Shown here one piece after another: positions 6,765 through 14,409 of a stretch of 21,356 bases of DNA. The notes under the pieces were generated by a model. That model saw only the letters and a list, made by a program, of their open reading frames with translations, had not been told where the DNA came from and searched no databases. Source of the DNA: DATMXT01 sp035560415 (GTDB taxonomy: Bacteria > Bacillota > Clostridia > Oscillospirales > Feifaniaceae). The position numbers and the translations under genes are program-made. Location of the stretch: assembly GCA_035560415.1 (NCBI GenBank), contig DATMZG010000047.1, forward strand, positions 1 to 21,356, written 5' to 3'. Within the stretch, counting starts at the first letter, position 1. The number at the start of each line of letters is the position of its first letter.

Positions 6765-9118
6765 TGCTGCGGCGCAAGCTGTTTCGGGACATTCGCCGCT
6801 CGGCCGGGGCCTACTCGGTCTGCGCGCTGCTCTGCGCCGTGGGCTTTTTAAGCTATGCCTGCATGGTCATTGCGGCGCAGGCCGTCATCACCTCGCGGGC
6901 CGATTATTACCGCACCACGGGCTTTGCCGACTGCTTTGCGACGGTGCTCGGCGCGCCAAAAGCCGCCCTGCGGCAAATTGAGCGGGTCGACGGGGTGGCG
7001 GCGGTCGACGGCAGGCTGTCGGCCCTCGCGACGGTGCGGGGCCTCGGGGATGAGGACAGCGAGCCGGAGCTCTTAATTTGCGCCATCCCGCGGGGCGAGC
7101 TCAACATGCTCTCGCTGCTGTCGGGCTACATACCGGCCCCGGGGGAGGACGGCATATTGCTCTCGGGCCAGTTCTCGGAAGTCTGGGGGCTGACGCAGGG
7201 CAGCGTCACCATCCGCATTGCGGGGCGCACCCGCACAATTGACGTCGCCGGCGTCGCCGAGAGCCCCGAGTTTGTCTACATCATACGCAACGCCTACGAC
7301 ATCATGCCCGACCCCAAAAAATACAGCTTTGCCTTTGTCGACGAAAGCCTCCTCGAGGGCATGACCGGCAAGTCCGGTATGTTGACCGACATCGCCTTTA
7401 CGCTGGCCCCCGGCGTCACTTTTTCCGACATTGAAGACGAAGTGCGGCAAATTTTAGAGCCCTACGGCCTCTCCTCCCTCGTCGACAGAGCGCAGCACAG
7501 CTCGGCCGCCATGCTCGACTCGGAATTAAAGCAAATCAAAACCATGGTCACAAGGGTGCCGCTGCTCTTTGTCGGGGTGGCGGGGCTCATTCTCTTCATC
7601 ACGCTGCGCCGGCTCATTGAAAATCAGCGGGGCCAAATCGGCACCCTGAAATCCTTTGGCTACTCCTCCACCGAGGTGCTGCTGCACTACACGAGCTACG
7701 GCTTTGTCGTGGGGCTTGCGGGCGGCATTCTCGGCAGCATTTTCGGCTGTCTTTTGGCCGGGCAGGTGACAAAGCTCTACGAGGAGTATTTCCGGCTGCC
7801 GACTTTGGCCGACGCCCCCATATTTTCGCTGCCGGTCGTGGCGGCCGGCACCGTGGCGGGGGCGCTCCTCTGCTCGGCCGCCGCGATGCTTGCCGCCCGC
7901 TCGGTCTACTCGCTGCGCCCGGCCGAGGCCTTGCGCCCCCGCCCGCCCGTGGCGGCGGGGCCGACGCCGGTCGAGCGCATGCCCTACATACTGGCGCTTT
8001 TCACGACACAGGGCCGCGTGGGGCTGCGGGGCACCTTCCGCAGCCGCCGCCGCTCCATTGCCACCGTCGTCGGCGTGGCCTGCGCCTATATGATTTTGGC
8101 CGTCATGCTCTCGATGTACTCGATTGTCGACGCCTTTATGTTCGACCAGCTTGAACTCATGCAGCGGCAGGACGTCAAAGTGGGCTTCTTGCGCCCGGTG
8201 GCGACGGCCGACGCCCTGCGGGTGGCCCGCATGACCGGGGTGAACGAGGCCGAGACGGCGGCCGAAGCGCCGGTGCAGCTCTTTTCGCAGCAGGAAAAGC
8301 GGGACGTCACCCTGATGGGCCTGCCCGACAATGCCAAGCTCTACCGACTTTTAGACAAAGAGGGAGGCCGCATCGGCCTGTCGGACGACGGCATTGTGCT
8401 CTCCGACCACCTCGCGTCGCTCTTAGGGGCGTCGGCCGGCGACCTGCTTGAGATGAAAACGCTCTACCCGACGGAAAAGATCACGCGGGTGCGGGTGACC
8501 GGCATCGCCTCCATTTACATGGGGGCCTCGGCCTACACGACCTTAAAGGGCCTTGCCCGCATGACGGGGTACGGCGACGCCGCGACCATGCTGCTGGTCA
8601 AGGGGGACCCCGCGGCCCTCACAAAACTTGCGGGCACTTTGGACGGGGCCTTGGCCGTCGCCACGACCGAGAGCCGCCCCGCCATGGTGCAGACTTACAG
8701 GGACCTGCTTGAAAGCTACAACGGCATGCTCTGGGTCATGGTGCTGCTCGGCGTCGCGGTGGCGGCCTCGGTCATCTACGCGGCGGGGCTGGTCACCTTC
8801 GAGGAGGCGCGGCGCGACATGGCCATTTTGAAGCTCATCGGCTGCAACTCGAAAGAGGCCTTTGAAGTCATTTCGGTCGAGCAGTGGCTGGTGTCCATTC
8901 TCGGCATGGCGGCGGGGGTGCCCTTTTCGATGGCGGTCAACAATGCCCTCACAAAGGCCATCACGACCGACGTCTACTCCATGCCGCCCATGATTGAGCC
9001 GCCGGCGCTGCTCTGGGCGCTGCTGCTCACGGTGGTCGCGCTCGAGCTCTCCAATTTGGCCATTCGCAAAAAAGTGCGCCGGCTGATTCCTGCCGAAGTC
9101 TTGAAGGACCGGGAATAA
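6764..9118 (+). CDS. FtsX-family ABC transporter permease
   Basis: The 784-residue protein has one hydrophobic segment near residues 15-40, a large extracytoplasmic region (about 45-260), then three helices (about 267-285, 308-335 and 350-380). A second unit follows with one helix (about 430-452), another external region, and three C-terminal helices (about 660-685, 710-732 and 748-768). This duplicated 1+3 helix layout with LETTER-poor loops such as GQIGTLKSFGYSS and ARRDMAILKLIGC after the first helix of each block is typical of FtsX-type permeases. The start ATG at 6764 overlaps the ATPase stop (TGATG). A GTG at 6761 would add one residue. With its ATPase it would form a membrane exporter or a mechanotransmission complex. 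The export cargo is unknown. Confidence 0.9.
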   Translation: MLRRKLFRDIRRSAGAYSVCALLCAVGFLSYACMVIAAQAVITSRADYYRTTGFADCFATVLGAPKAALRQIERVDGVAAVDGRLSALATVRGLGDEDSEPELLICAIPRGELNMLSLLSGYIPAPGEDGILLSGQFSEVWGLTQGSVTIRIAGRTRTIDVAGVAESPEFVYIIRNAYDIMPDPKKYSFAFVDESLLEGMTGKSGMLTDIAFTLAPGVTFSDIEDEVRQILEPYGLSSLVDRAQHSSAAMLDSELKQIKTMVTRVPLLFVGVAGLILFITLRRLIENQRGQIGTLKSFGYSSTEVLLHYTSYGFVVGLAGGILGSIFGCLLAGQVTKLYEEYFRLPTLADAPIFSLPVVAAGTVAGALLCSAAAMLAARSVYSLRPAEALRPRPPVAAGPTPVERMPYILALFTTQGRVGLRGTFRSRRRSIATVVGVACAYMILAVMLSMYSIVDAFMFDQLELMQRQDVKVGFLRPVATADALRVARMTGVNEAETAAEAPVQLFSQQEKRDVTLMGLPDNAKLYRLLDKEGGRIGLSDDGIVLSDHLASLLGASAGDLLEMKTLYPTEKITRVRVTGIASIYMGASAYTTLKGLARMTGYGDAATMLLVKGDPAALTKLAGTLDGALAVATTESRPAMVQTYRDLLESYNGMLWVMVLLGVAVAASVIYAAGLVTFEEARRDMAILKLIGCNSKEAFEVISVEQWLVSILGMAAGVPFSMAVNNALTKAITTDVYSMPPMIEPPALLWALLLTVVALELSNLAIRKKVRRLIPAEVLKDRE

Positions 9119-9153
9119 AAAGCGCACATTTTGTAATAACGGAGGTGGGGTTC

Positions 9154-9888
9154 ATGCTGGACGGCGGGGCGCTTAAACGGCAAAAGACGCTGGACGGTCT
9201 GCGCGGCGAAATCATCTGCGGGGACGCCCTTGAGGTCATGAAAAAGCTGCCGGGGGGCAGCCTTGACCTCGTCATGACCTCGCCGCCCTACAACCTCGGG
9301 GACGAGATGCCATACCCCGAATATGTCAAGTGGCAGCGGGCATGCCTGCGGCAGATGCTGCGCCTCATCAGGGACGACGGGGCCATTTTCTACTCGCAGC
9401 TCTGGCGGGTGCAAAACGGGCTCATGCAGGACCGCCGCGAGATTTTGCGGGGCATGCCGGTGCGGCAGGTCATCATCTGGAAGAGGGCCGGCGGGGTCAA
9501 CTTCAACCCCGGCTACTTTTTGCCGACCTACGAGGTCATTTACCTCATCGCAAAGCCCGGCTTCACGCTCGCCCCCGGCGCTAACGGCGTCGGCGACGTC
9601 TGGAGCGTCACGCAGGAGCGGCGCAACCCCCATCCGGCCCCCCAGCCGGTGGAGCTGACCGACCGCATCGTCGCGTCGACTTCGGGCAAGCTCCTGCTCG
9701 ACCCCTTTGCCGGCAGCGGCACGGCCGCCGTCTCTGCGCTGCGCCACGGCAGGGACTATATTTTAATTGACTCATCAAAAGAGTATTGCGAGATGGCGGC
9801 CCGCAGGCTCTCGGGGAACGACTGGGGCGGGTATGACGAATTCACGCATCAGGAGTCCTTCACGACCTTTGACGGCGAGGCCTGGTGA
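9154..9888 (+). CDS. Orphan beta-class DNA methyltransferase (N4-cytosine/N6-adenine)
   Basis: The 244-residue protein has TSPPY at 42-46 (motif IV, catalytic) near the N-terminus and DPFAGSGT at 183-190 (motif I, SAM binding) near the C-terminus, with HPAPQPVEL at 160-168 just before motif I. This order defines the beta class. The TSPPY form is common in N4-cytosine enzymes, but an N6-adenine target cannot be excluded. The region between the motifs is short, so any target recognition domain must be small. GGAGG at 9141-9145 supports the ATG at 9154. It follows the permease by 35 bases and precedes thpR by four. No restriction endonuclease gene is adjacent, so it is probably a solitary methyltransferase with a regulatory or housekeeping role. 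Confidence 0.88.
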   Translation: MLDGGALKRQKTLDGLRGEIICGDALEVMKKLPGGSLDLVMTSPPYNLGDEMPYPEYVKWQRACLRQMLRLIRDDGAIFYSQLWRVQNGLMQDRREILRGMPVRQVIIWKRAGGVNFNPGYFLPTYEVIYLIAKPGFTLAPGANGVGDVWSVTQERRNPHPAPQPVELTDRIVASTSGKLLLDPFAGSGTAAVSALRHGRDYILIDSSKEYCEMAARRLSGNDWGGYDEFTHQESFTTFDGEAW

Positions 9889-9892
9889 GCCT

Positions 9893-10411
9893 ATGAGACT
9901 TTTTATTGCGGTGCGCTTTTCCCCGCCCGTCATGGACATGCTGGGCGGCGCAATTGAAGCCCTGAGACGGCAGGGGAGGGGCAGCTTCACACACCCCGAA
10001 AACCTGCACCTGACTTTAGCCTTTATCGGCGAGTCAAATGACGTTGCGGGCATCACATCGGCCATGCGGGCGGCGGCCAAGTGCCCGCCCTTATGCCTTG
10101 CGGTCGGCGGGAGCGGGCGCTTTGGGAACCTCCACTGGATCGGCGTCGACAAAAACGATGAACTGTCAAGCCTTGCCGCCTCGCTGCGGGAGGCCCTCGA
10201 AGCGGGCGGCATTTCGTTTGACGAGAAGCCCTTCAAGCCCCACATCACGCTGGCCCGCGAGTACCGTTCAACCTCATCCGCGCCGCCTCAAATTCCCGCC
10301 CCCCGCACCGAGATGCGGGTGGAGGCCCTCTCCCTCATGCGCTCGGACAGAGTGGGGGGAAAGCTCGTCTATACCGAGATCGCCCGCGTCCCGCTTGCCG
10401 GAAAGATATAA
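9893..10411 (+). CDS. thpR: RNA 2',3'-cyclic phosphodiesterase (2'-5' RNA ligase family)
   Basis: The 172-residue protein carries both H-x-T-x signatures of the 2H phosphoesterase superfamily: HLTL at 39-42 and HITL at 117-120. The length fits ThpR/LigT. The N-terminus MRLFIAVRF is typical of the family. These enzymes open 2',3'-cyclic phosphate ends on RNA, and some ligate tRNA halves in vitro. The start is the ATG at 9893, four bases after the methyltransferase stop, with GGTGAG just upstream. Translation is therefore probably coupled. Next comes a zinc-ribbon protein after an 17-base gap. Confidence 0.88.
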   Translation: MRLFIAVRFSPPVMDMLGGAIEALRRQGRGSFTHPENLHLTLAFIGESNDVAGITSAMRAAAKCPPLCLAVGGSGRFGNLHWIGVDKNDELSSLAASLREALEAGGISFDEKPFKPHITLAREYRSTSSAPPQIPAPRTEMRVEALSLMRSDRVGGKLVYTEIARVPLAGKI

Positions 10412-10428
10412 ATTTGGAGGAAGTACAC

Positions 10429-10650
10429 ATGCCCAAATCATTTTACTGCCCGAGGTGCAGCGGAAACCGCTGCCAGCCCATTGTCGAGACCCGCACGACC
10501 GGCAAGGACTACTCGGCCGGCAAGGGCTGCTGTGGCTGGCTCGTCTTCGGCCCGGCGGGGCTGCTCTGCGGCCTGTGCGGCGAGGGCAAGGTCACCGAGA
10601 GCAAGACCTACTGGATGTGCCCCGACTGCGGCCACAAATTCCGGGCATGA
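10429..10650 (+). CDS. Small zinc-ribbon protein
   Basis: The protein has 73 residues. CPRC at 7-10 and CPDC at 64-67 form a zinc ribbon whose two halves are separated by a glycine- and cysteine-rich hydrophobic insert (GCCGWLVFGPAGLLCGLCG, about 33-51). The insert could dip into a membrane or pack as a loop. Small proteins with this pattern are common in Clostridia and lack a known function. GGAGG at 10416-10420 places the start at the ATG at 10429. The stop overlaps the start of the next gene (ATGA at 10647-10650), so the pair is translationally coupled. Confidence 0.75.
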   Translation: MPKSFYCPRCSGNRCQPIVETRTTGKDYSAGKGCCGWLVFGPAGLLCGLCGEGKVTESKTYWMCPDCGHKFRA

Positions 10651-11003
10651 ATGACTTAAGCCCTGCCGACAGGCGGTGGATTGCCGCCATGGAGTGGGGG
10701 GGCCGCCTTGGGTGCCACCAGCTGCCGGGCCGCTCCCTCTTTTATAGAGGCTATCAGTTTCCCCTTTGCGCAAGGTGCACCGGCGTTGTGGCGGGGACGC
10801 TCCTTGCGCTTCCCGTCTTCTTCTTTTGGCGGGCCCCGCCCGCCCTCTGCCTTGCCCTTTGCGCCGTCATGCTTCTCGACTGGCTCATTCAGCGCGCAGA
10901 CCTCTTGCCCTCCACAAACCCCCGCCGGCTTGTCACTGGGCTCATGGGCGGCTTTGGCTGCACGACGCTGGAGCTCTGGGCCATTGCGTGGCTTTTTATG
11001 TAA
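10647..11003 (+). CDS. DUF2085 family membrane protein
   Basis: The 118-residue protein contains the DUF2085 hallmark: CHQLPGRSLF (23-32) followed by GYQFPLCARCTG (35-46). This gives one Cys-His pair and one Cys-x-x-Cys pair next to the first membrane helix. Three hydrophobic segments follow (about 46-64, 66-84 and 98-117). The conserved cysteines and histidine suggest metal binding or redox chemistry at the membrane, but no member function is known to me. The ATG at 10647 overlaps the zinc-ribbon stop. It is the last gene before the bidirectional terminator at 11007. The open frame continues upstream out of frame with thpR and the zinc-ribbon gene, and that extension is not coding. Confidence 0.85.
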   Translation: MNDLSPADRRWIAAMEWGGRLGCHQLPGRSLFYRGYQFPLCARCTGVVAGTLLALPVFFFWRAPPALCLALCAVMLLDWLIQRADLLPSTNPRRLVTGLMGGFGCTTLELWAIAWLFM

Positions 11004-11006
11004 ACA

Positions 11007-11035
11007 AAAAGGCCCCGTCACAGACGGGGCCTTTT
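11007..11035. terminator. Bidirectional intrinsic terminator between convergent genes
   Basis: AAAAGGCCCCGTC (11007-11019) and GACGGGGCCTTTT (11023-11035) form a perfect 13-bp stem with an ACA loop. The A-run and T-run flank both sides, so it can stop the plus-strand operon ending at 11003 and the minus-strand transporter gene ending at 11046. Confidence 0.92.
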
Positions 11036-11045
11036 CTCATAATCA

Positions 11046-12458
11046 TTATCCAAAGAAGTCCATGAGCTGGCCGATGAGCACGACGACCATTCCGGCCGGG
11101 ACCACATATTTGAAGCAGACGTCAAAGAAGGTCTCGTAGCGGAACTTCGCGCCCGAGAGCTCGCACTCCTCCTTGACGGTCTTTGTCTTAAAGACCCAGC
11201 CGATGAGCACGCTCATGAGCAGCGCCCCCAGCGGCATCATGACGCCCTCCGACACCATGTCGTAGAGGTCGAGCCAGCAGTCGTTCCAGCCCTTGACGGC
11301 GAGGTTAAAGAGCTCAAACGGGGCTTTGATGGTCGCGCCGCCGCTGCCCAAGGCGTCGAGCGCAACGGGGAGGCCGATGATAAAGATGACCACGGCATAC
11401 CCCAGCGTGACCTTTACGCGGTCAGGCTCCTTGCCCTTGTCGATGTCGCGGTCGAGCTGATAGGTCGTGCAGACCTCCAGCAGCGAAATGGAGGAGGTCA
11501 GGGCCGCGATGAAGACGAGGAAGTAGAAGAGGAAGCCCATCATGTTGCCAAAGCTGCCCATGTTGGCGAAGACCTGCTGCATCGAGACAAAGAGCAGCCC
11601 GGGGCCCCTGGCGTAGTCGATGCCAAAGGCCGCGCAGGCCGGCATGACCGCCATTCCGGCCATGATGGCCATGAGGGTGTCGGCCGCCGGAATGATGAAG
11701 GCGTTCTTTTGGAGGTCCTCTTTTTTGGAGAGGTAGGAGCCGTAGGTCATCATGCAGCCCATGCCAAGCGAGAGCGAGAAGAACATCTGCCCGGCCGCCG
11801 TTTTGAGCACGCCGAAGAAGTCGGTGCCGAGCATCGCGAAATCGGGCTTGAACATAAAGGCGTATCCGGCGGCGGCCCCCGGCTGAAACGCGACGTAGAC
11901 GATGACGAAGAGCAAAATTCCAAAGAGGGCAGGCATGGCGACGGTCGAAAATTTCTCAATGCCGCCCTTGATGCCGCCCATGACGATGATGATGTTCAAA
12001 ACCATGAAGAGGGCATAACAGAAAATGAGCCCGCCCGTGTCGTAGAGCAGGTAGCCGAAAAAGCCGGCGCCCTGACCGGCAAACCCGTCCAGCCCCAGAA
12101 GCTGGAACATGTAGCCGATCATGTACCGCATGACCATGCCGCCCAGCACGCTGTAAAAAGCCAGAATCAAAAAGCCGGAGGCGACGCCCATAAACCCGAT
12201 CCAGGCGTACTTTTTCGCGAAATACACATAAGTGCCGACGGCGCCGCGGCCGGATTTGCGGCCCAGCGTCAGCTCGCCCAGCATGACGACGACGCCCACA
12301 AAGACGACCAGCAGTAAGTAGACGATCAAAAAGGCAAACCCGCCGTTTTTGCCCATTTTGTATGGGAAACCCCAGATGTTGCCCAGCCCCACGGCGGAGC
12401 CGATTGCCGCCATGAGAAACCCGAAATTGGAACCCCACGACCCGCGTTCGTTTTCCAT
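11046..12458 (-). CDS. Sodium-dependent transporter, NSS (SNF) family
   Basis: The 470-residue protein has about eleven to twelve hydrophobic helices and an opening typical of NSS carriers: GSAVGLGNIWGFPY (residues 19-32), the unwound first helix that binds sodium and substrate. Family members take up amino acids or related small molecules with sodium. At the position of the extracellular-gate arginine (the R of the usual W-R-F-P motif) this protein has glycine. Related clostridial proteins with WGFPY are known to me, so this probably marks a subfamily. AAGGAGGG precedes the ATG at 12458. It is transcribed alone from a promoter at 12548-12576 and ends at the shared terminator. The substrate is unknown. 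Confidence 0.92.
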   Translation of the reverse strand: MENERGSWGSNFGFLMAAIGSAVGLGNIWGFPYKMGKNGGFAFLIVYLLLVVFVGVVVMLGELTLGRKSGRGAVGTYVYFAKKYAWIGFMGVASGFLILAFYSVLGGMVMRYMIGYMFQLLGLDGFAGQGAGFFGYLLYDTGGLIFCYALFMVLNIIIVMGGIKGGIEKFSTVAMPALFGILLFVIVYVAFQPGAAAGYAFMFKPDFAMLGTDFFGVLKTAAGQMFFSLSLGMGCMMTYGSYLSKKEDLQKNAFIIPAADTLMAIMAGMAVMPACAAFGIDYARGPGLLFVSMQQVFANMGSFGNMMGFLFYFLVFIAALTSSISLLEVCTTYQLDRDIDKGKEPDRVKVTLGYAVVIFIIGLPVALDALGSGGATIKAPFELFNLAVKGWNDCWLDLYDMVSEGVMMPLGALLMSVLIGWVFKTKTVKEECELSGAKFRYETFFDVCFKYVVPAGMVVVLIGQLMDFFG

Positions 12459-12547
12459 AGAATACCCTCCTTATTATTGCGCCGCTGCGCCTTCTGTTCC
12501 CGCCTTGCGGACATAAAGATTGCGCTATGGCGCCCCGTGCTAAGATA

Positions 12548-12576
12548 ATTTTATCTACGTTGAACAGATTATGCAA
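12548..12576 (-). promoter_or_regulatory. Promoter of the NSS transporter gene
   Basis: On the minus strand TTGCAT (plus 12571-12576) and TAAAAT (plus 12548-12553) are 17 bases apart. They lie about 90 bases upstream of the transporter start, leaving an untranslated leader of roughly 80 bases. Confidence 0.6.
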
Positions 12577-12723
12577 TAGGGGTGAAACGCATTTGGCAGA
12601 GTTGAACAAAAACAAATTTAATAATTGTTCATTATCGATATATCAAGTCCTTGTGTGAAATACGCACAGTTTGTCGAACTTTGGGGCTGCCGGTCTTGTC
12701 CGGCGGACTTATTGAATATGAAC

Positions 12724-12758
12724 GCAAAAAAGCCCCGTCAAAGACAGGGCTTTTTTGC
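12724..12758 (-). terminator. Intrinsic terminator of the non-coding RNA unit
   Basis: GCAAAAAAGCCC...GTC (12724-12739) pairs with GAC...GGGCTTTTTTGC (12743-12758) around AAA, with one C-A mismatch. Read on the minus strand the stem is followed by six T residues. No plus-strand gene ends nearby, so it is assigned to the minus-strand transcript starting near 12961. Confidence 0.8.
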
Positions 12759-12961
12759 CAAACAAGCAGAGGCAACACTTCTTGACAGCGACAAGTCGCT
12801 TTTGGGAGAAAAACCGCGGCTCCGCTACCGCGGCGTAGGAGGCCCAAAAGGCTTGCCGGTCACAGTGTTTCGCGCATCGGCCGCCCGCAGACATGGCTGA
12901 CGCCTGACGGGAGGCAAACGGCAAGTGGAGAGAAGCTATTGGAGGTTAGCTAACGCTAACT
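12724..12961 (-). ncRNA. Unassigned structured non-coding RNA, about 240 nt including terminator
   Basis: A consensus promoter (12968-12996) is followed, 238 bases later, by an intrinsic terminator, and no convincing reading frame lies between them. The body can form several GC-rich helices. These are GTTAGC/GCTAAC at 12945-12960 close to the 5' end; 12919-12925 with 12852-12858; inside it 12908-12915 with 12880-12887 (7 of 8 pairs); 12843-12850 with 12799-12806 (8 pairs) enclosing CCGCGG at 12814-12819 and 12828-12833; and a CTTG-capped hairpin at 12787-12800. AACACT/AGTGTT (12774-12779 with 12864-12869) could form a pseudoknot. Length would suit 6S RNA, but a long 5'-3' closing stem is not obvious. 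I found no SRP, RNase P, tmRNA, T-box or common riboswitch signature. A long leader of the NSS gene is less likely because 266 bases separate the terminator from that start. Confidence 0.65.
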
Positions 12962-12967
12962 GTTCAT

Positions 12968-13030
12968 ATAATACCACGCAGGTAGGAATTTGTCAAGCGG
13001 GTGGAAAAACTTTTTTTCGGACTTTTTTTA
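12968..13030 (-). promoter_or_regulatory. Strong promoter with A-tract UP-like element for the non-coding RNA
   Basis: On the minus strand TTGACA (plus 12991-12996) and TATTAT (plus 12968-12973) are exactly 17 bases apart. Two runs of seven A residues on the minus strand (plus 13011-13017 and 13023-13029), about one helical turn apart, lie directly upstream, as in UP elements of stable-RNA promoters. These A/T-runs also immediately follow the UPF0210 stop at 13041. Confidence 0.8.
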
Positions 13031-13040
13031 GGGCCGTATT

Positions 13041-14399
13041 TCAGTTGCGCAGGCTGTTGATGGGGGCCGGAATGCGCCCGCCGCGGGCCGCAAAGGCCTC
13101 GGAGGAAAACCGCGAAACCGGCATGACAGGCGCCCCGCCCAGGAGGCCCCCAAACTCCACATAGTCGCCGACCGCAAGCCCGCAGGCGGGAATGATGCGC
13201 ACGGCCGTCGTCTTATTGTTGATCATGCCGATGGCGGCCTCGTCCGCGATGATGGCCGAAATTGTGGCGGCCGGCGTGTCGCCCGGCACCGCAATCATGT
13301 CGAGCCCCACCGAGCAGACGCAGGTCATGGCCTCTAACTTTTCAATCGTGAGGCTGCCGCGCTGGACGGCGGCAATCATGCCGGCGTCCTCGCTGACCGG
13401 GATGAAGGCCCCCGACAGGCCGCCGACATGGCCCGAGGCCATGACGCCGCCCTTTTTGACGGCGTCGTTTAAGAGCGCCAGGGCCGCCGTCGTGCCGGGG
13501 GCGCCGCAGCTCTCAAGTCCCATGAGCTCCAGAATGTCGGCCACGCTGTCGCCGACGGCGGGGGTGGGGGCTAAGGACAGGTCAATGATGCCAAAGGGCA
13601 CATTGAGGCGCTCGGAGGCCTCCTTGGCCACGAGCTGGCCGACCCGCGTGATTTTAAAGGCCGTGCGCTTGACGGTCTCGGCCACGACGTCAAAGGAGGC
13701 GCCTGCGCAGCCCTTCAGGGCGTGGGCCACGACGCCGGGCCCCGAGACCCCGACGTTGATGACGCACTCGGGCTCGCCCTCCCCGTGAAAGGCGCCGGCC
13801 ATGAAGGGGTTGTCCTCCACGGCGTTGGCAAAGACCACGAGCTTGGCGCAGCCAAAGCCGTGGCTGCCGGCGGTGGCGAGGGCCGTCTCCTTGACCACCT
13901 CGCCCATGCGGCGCACCGCGTCCATGTTGATTCCGGCGCGCGTTGTCGCGACGTTGACAGAGGAACAGACGAGCTCGGTCGACGAGAGCGCCTCGGGAAT
14001 GGAGTTGATGAGGGCGGCGTCGCCCGCCGTAAAGCCCTTGTGCACAAGGGCCGAGTAGCCGCCGATGAAGTTGACCCCGACCGCCTTTGCGGCCGCGTCA
14101 AGCGCCGCTGCGATTTTGGCGTAGTCCTTCGAGCGGCAGGCCTCGGCCACCATGGCCACAGGCGTCACCGAAATGCGCTTATTGACAATCGGGATGCCGA
14201 ATTCGTGCTCGATTTCCTCGCCGACCGGCACCAGCCGGGCCGCGAGCCGCGTGATTTTGTCGTAAATTTTACGGCAGCAGGCGTCTATGTCGGGGTCGGC
14301 GCAGTCGCGCAGCGAAATGCCCATCGTGATGGTGCGCACGTCGAGATGCTGCTGCGAGATCATCTCGTTGGTCTGCATGATGTCGGATATGTTGAGCAT
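13041..14399 (-). CDS. UPF0210 (DUF711) family protein, PFL-like fold
   Basis: The 452-residue protein matches UPF0210/DUF711 (start MLNISDIMQTNEMI, then LDVRTITMGISLRDC; later FIGGYSALVHKGF, GSHGFGCAKLVVF, GHVGGLSGAFIPVSEDAGM). The family has a fold related to pyruvate-formate lyase, but the reaction is unknown. It is regularly found next to an ACT-domain UPF0237 protein, as here. GGAGG five bases upstream fixes the start at 14399. An open extension to 14531 would run into the ACT gene. The ACT gene ends ten bases upstream, so the two are certainly cotranscribed and may form a ligand-regulated complex. No classical terminator is seen between its stop and the A-tracts of the next promoter. 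Confidence 0.9.
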   Translation of the reverse strand: MLNISDIMQTNEMISQQHLDVRTITMGISLRDCADPDIDACCRKIYDKITRLAARLVPVGEEIEHEFGIPIVNKRISVTPVAMVAEACRSKDYAKIAAALDAAAKAVGVNFIGGYSALVHKGFTAGDAALINSIPEALSSTELVCSSVNVATTRAGINMDAVRRMGEVVKETALATAGSHGFGCAKLVVFANAVEDNPFMAGAFHGEGEPECVINVGVSGPGVVAHALKGCAGASFDVVAETVKRTAFKITRVGQLVAKEASERLNVPFGIIDLSLAPTPAVGDSVADILELMGLESCGAPGTTAALALLNDAVKKGGVMASGHVGGLSGAFIPVSEDAGMIAAVQRGSLTIEKLEAMTCVCSVGLDMIAVPGDTPAATISAIIADEAAIGMINNKTTAVRIIPACGLAVGDYVEFGGLLGGAPVMPVSRFSSEAFAARGGRIPAPINSLRN

Positions 14400-14409
14400 G
14401 TTTCCTCCG

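Noticed and set aside
10038..10646. N-terminal extension of the DUF2085 frame
   Set aside because: It overlaps thpR and the zinc-ribbon gene out of frame. The family-conserved protein begins at the ATG at 10647.
12625..12924. Short frames on both strands in the NSS-UPF0210 gap
   Set aside because: They run through the terminator hairpin and RNA helices, lack ribosome binding sites and have no recognisable similarity.
12724..12961. T-box, glycine riboswitch, lysine riboswitch or cobalamin riboswitch controlling the NSS gene
   Set aside because: None of the conserved core sequences of these classes was found, and the terminator is 266 bases from the NSS start, which has its own promoter.
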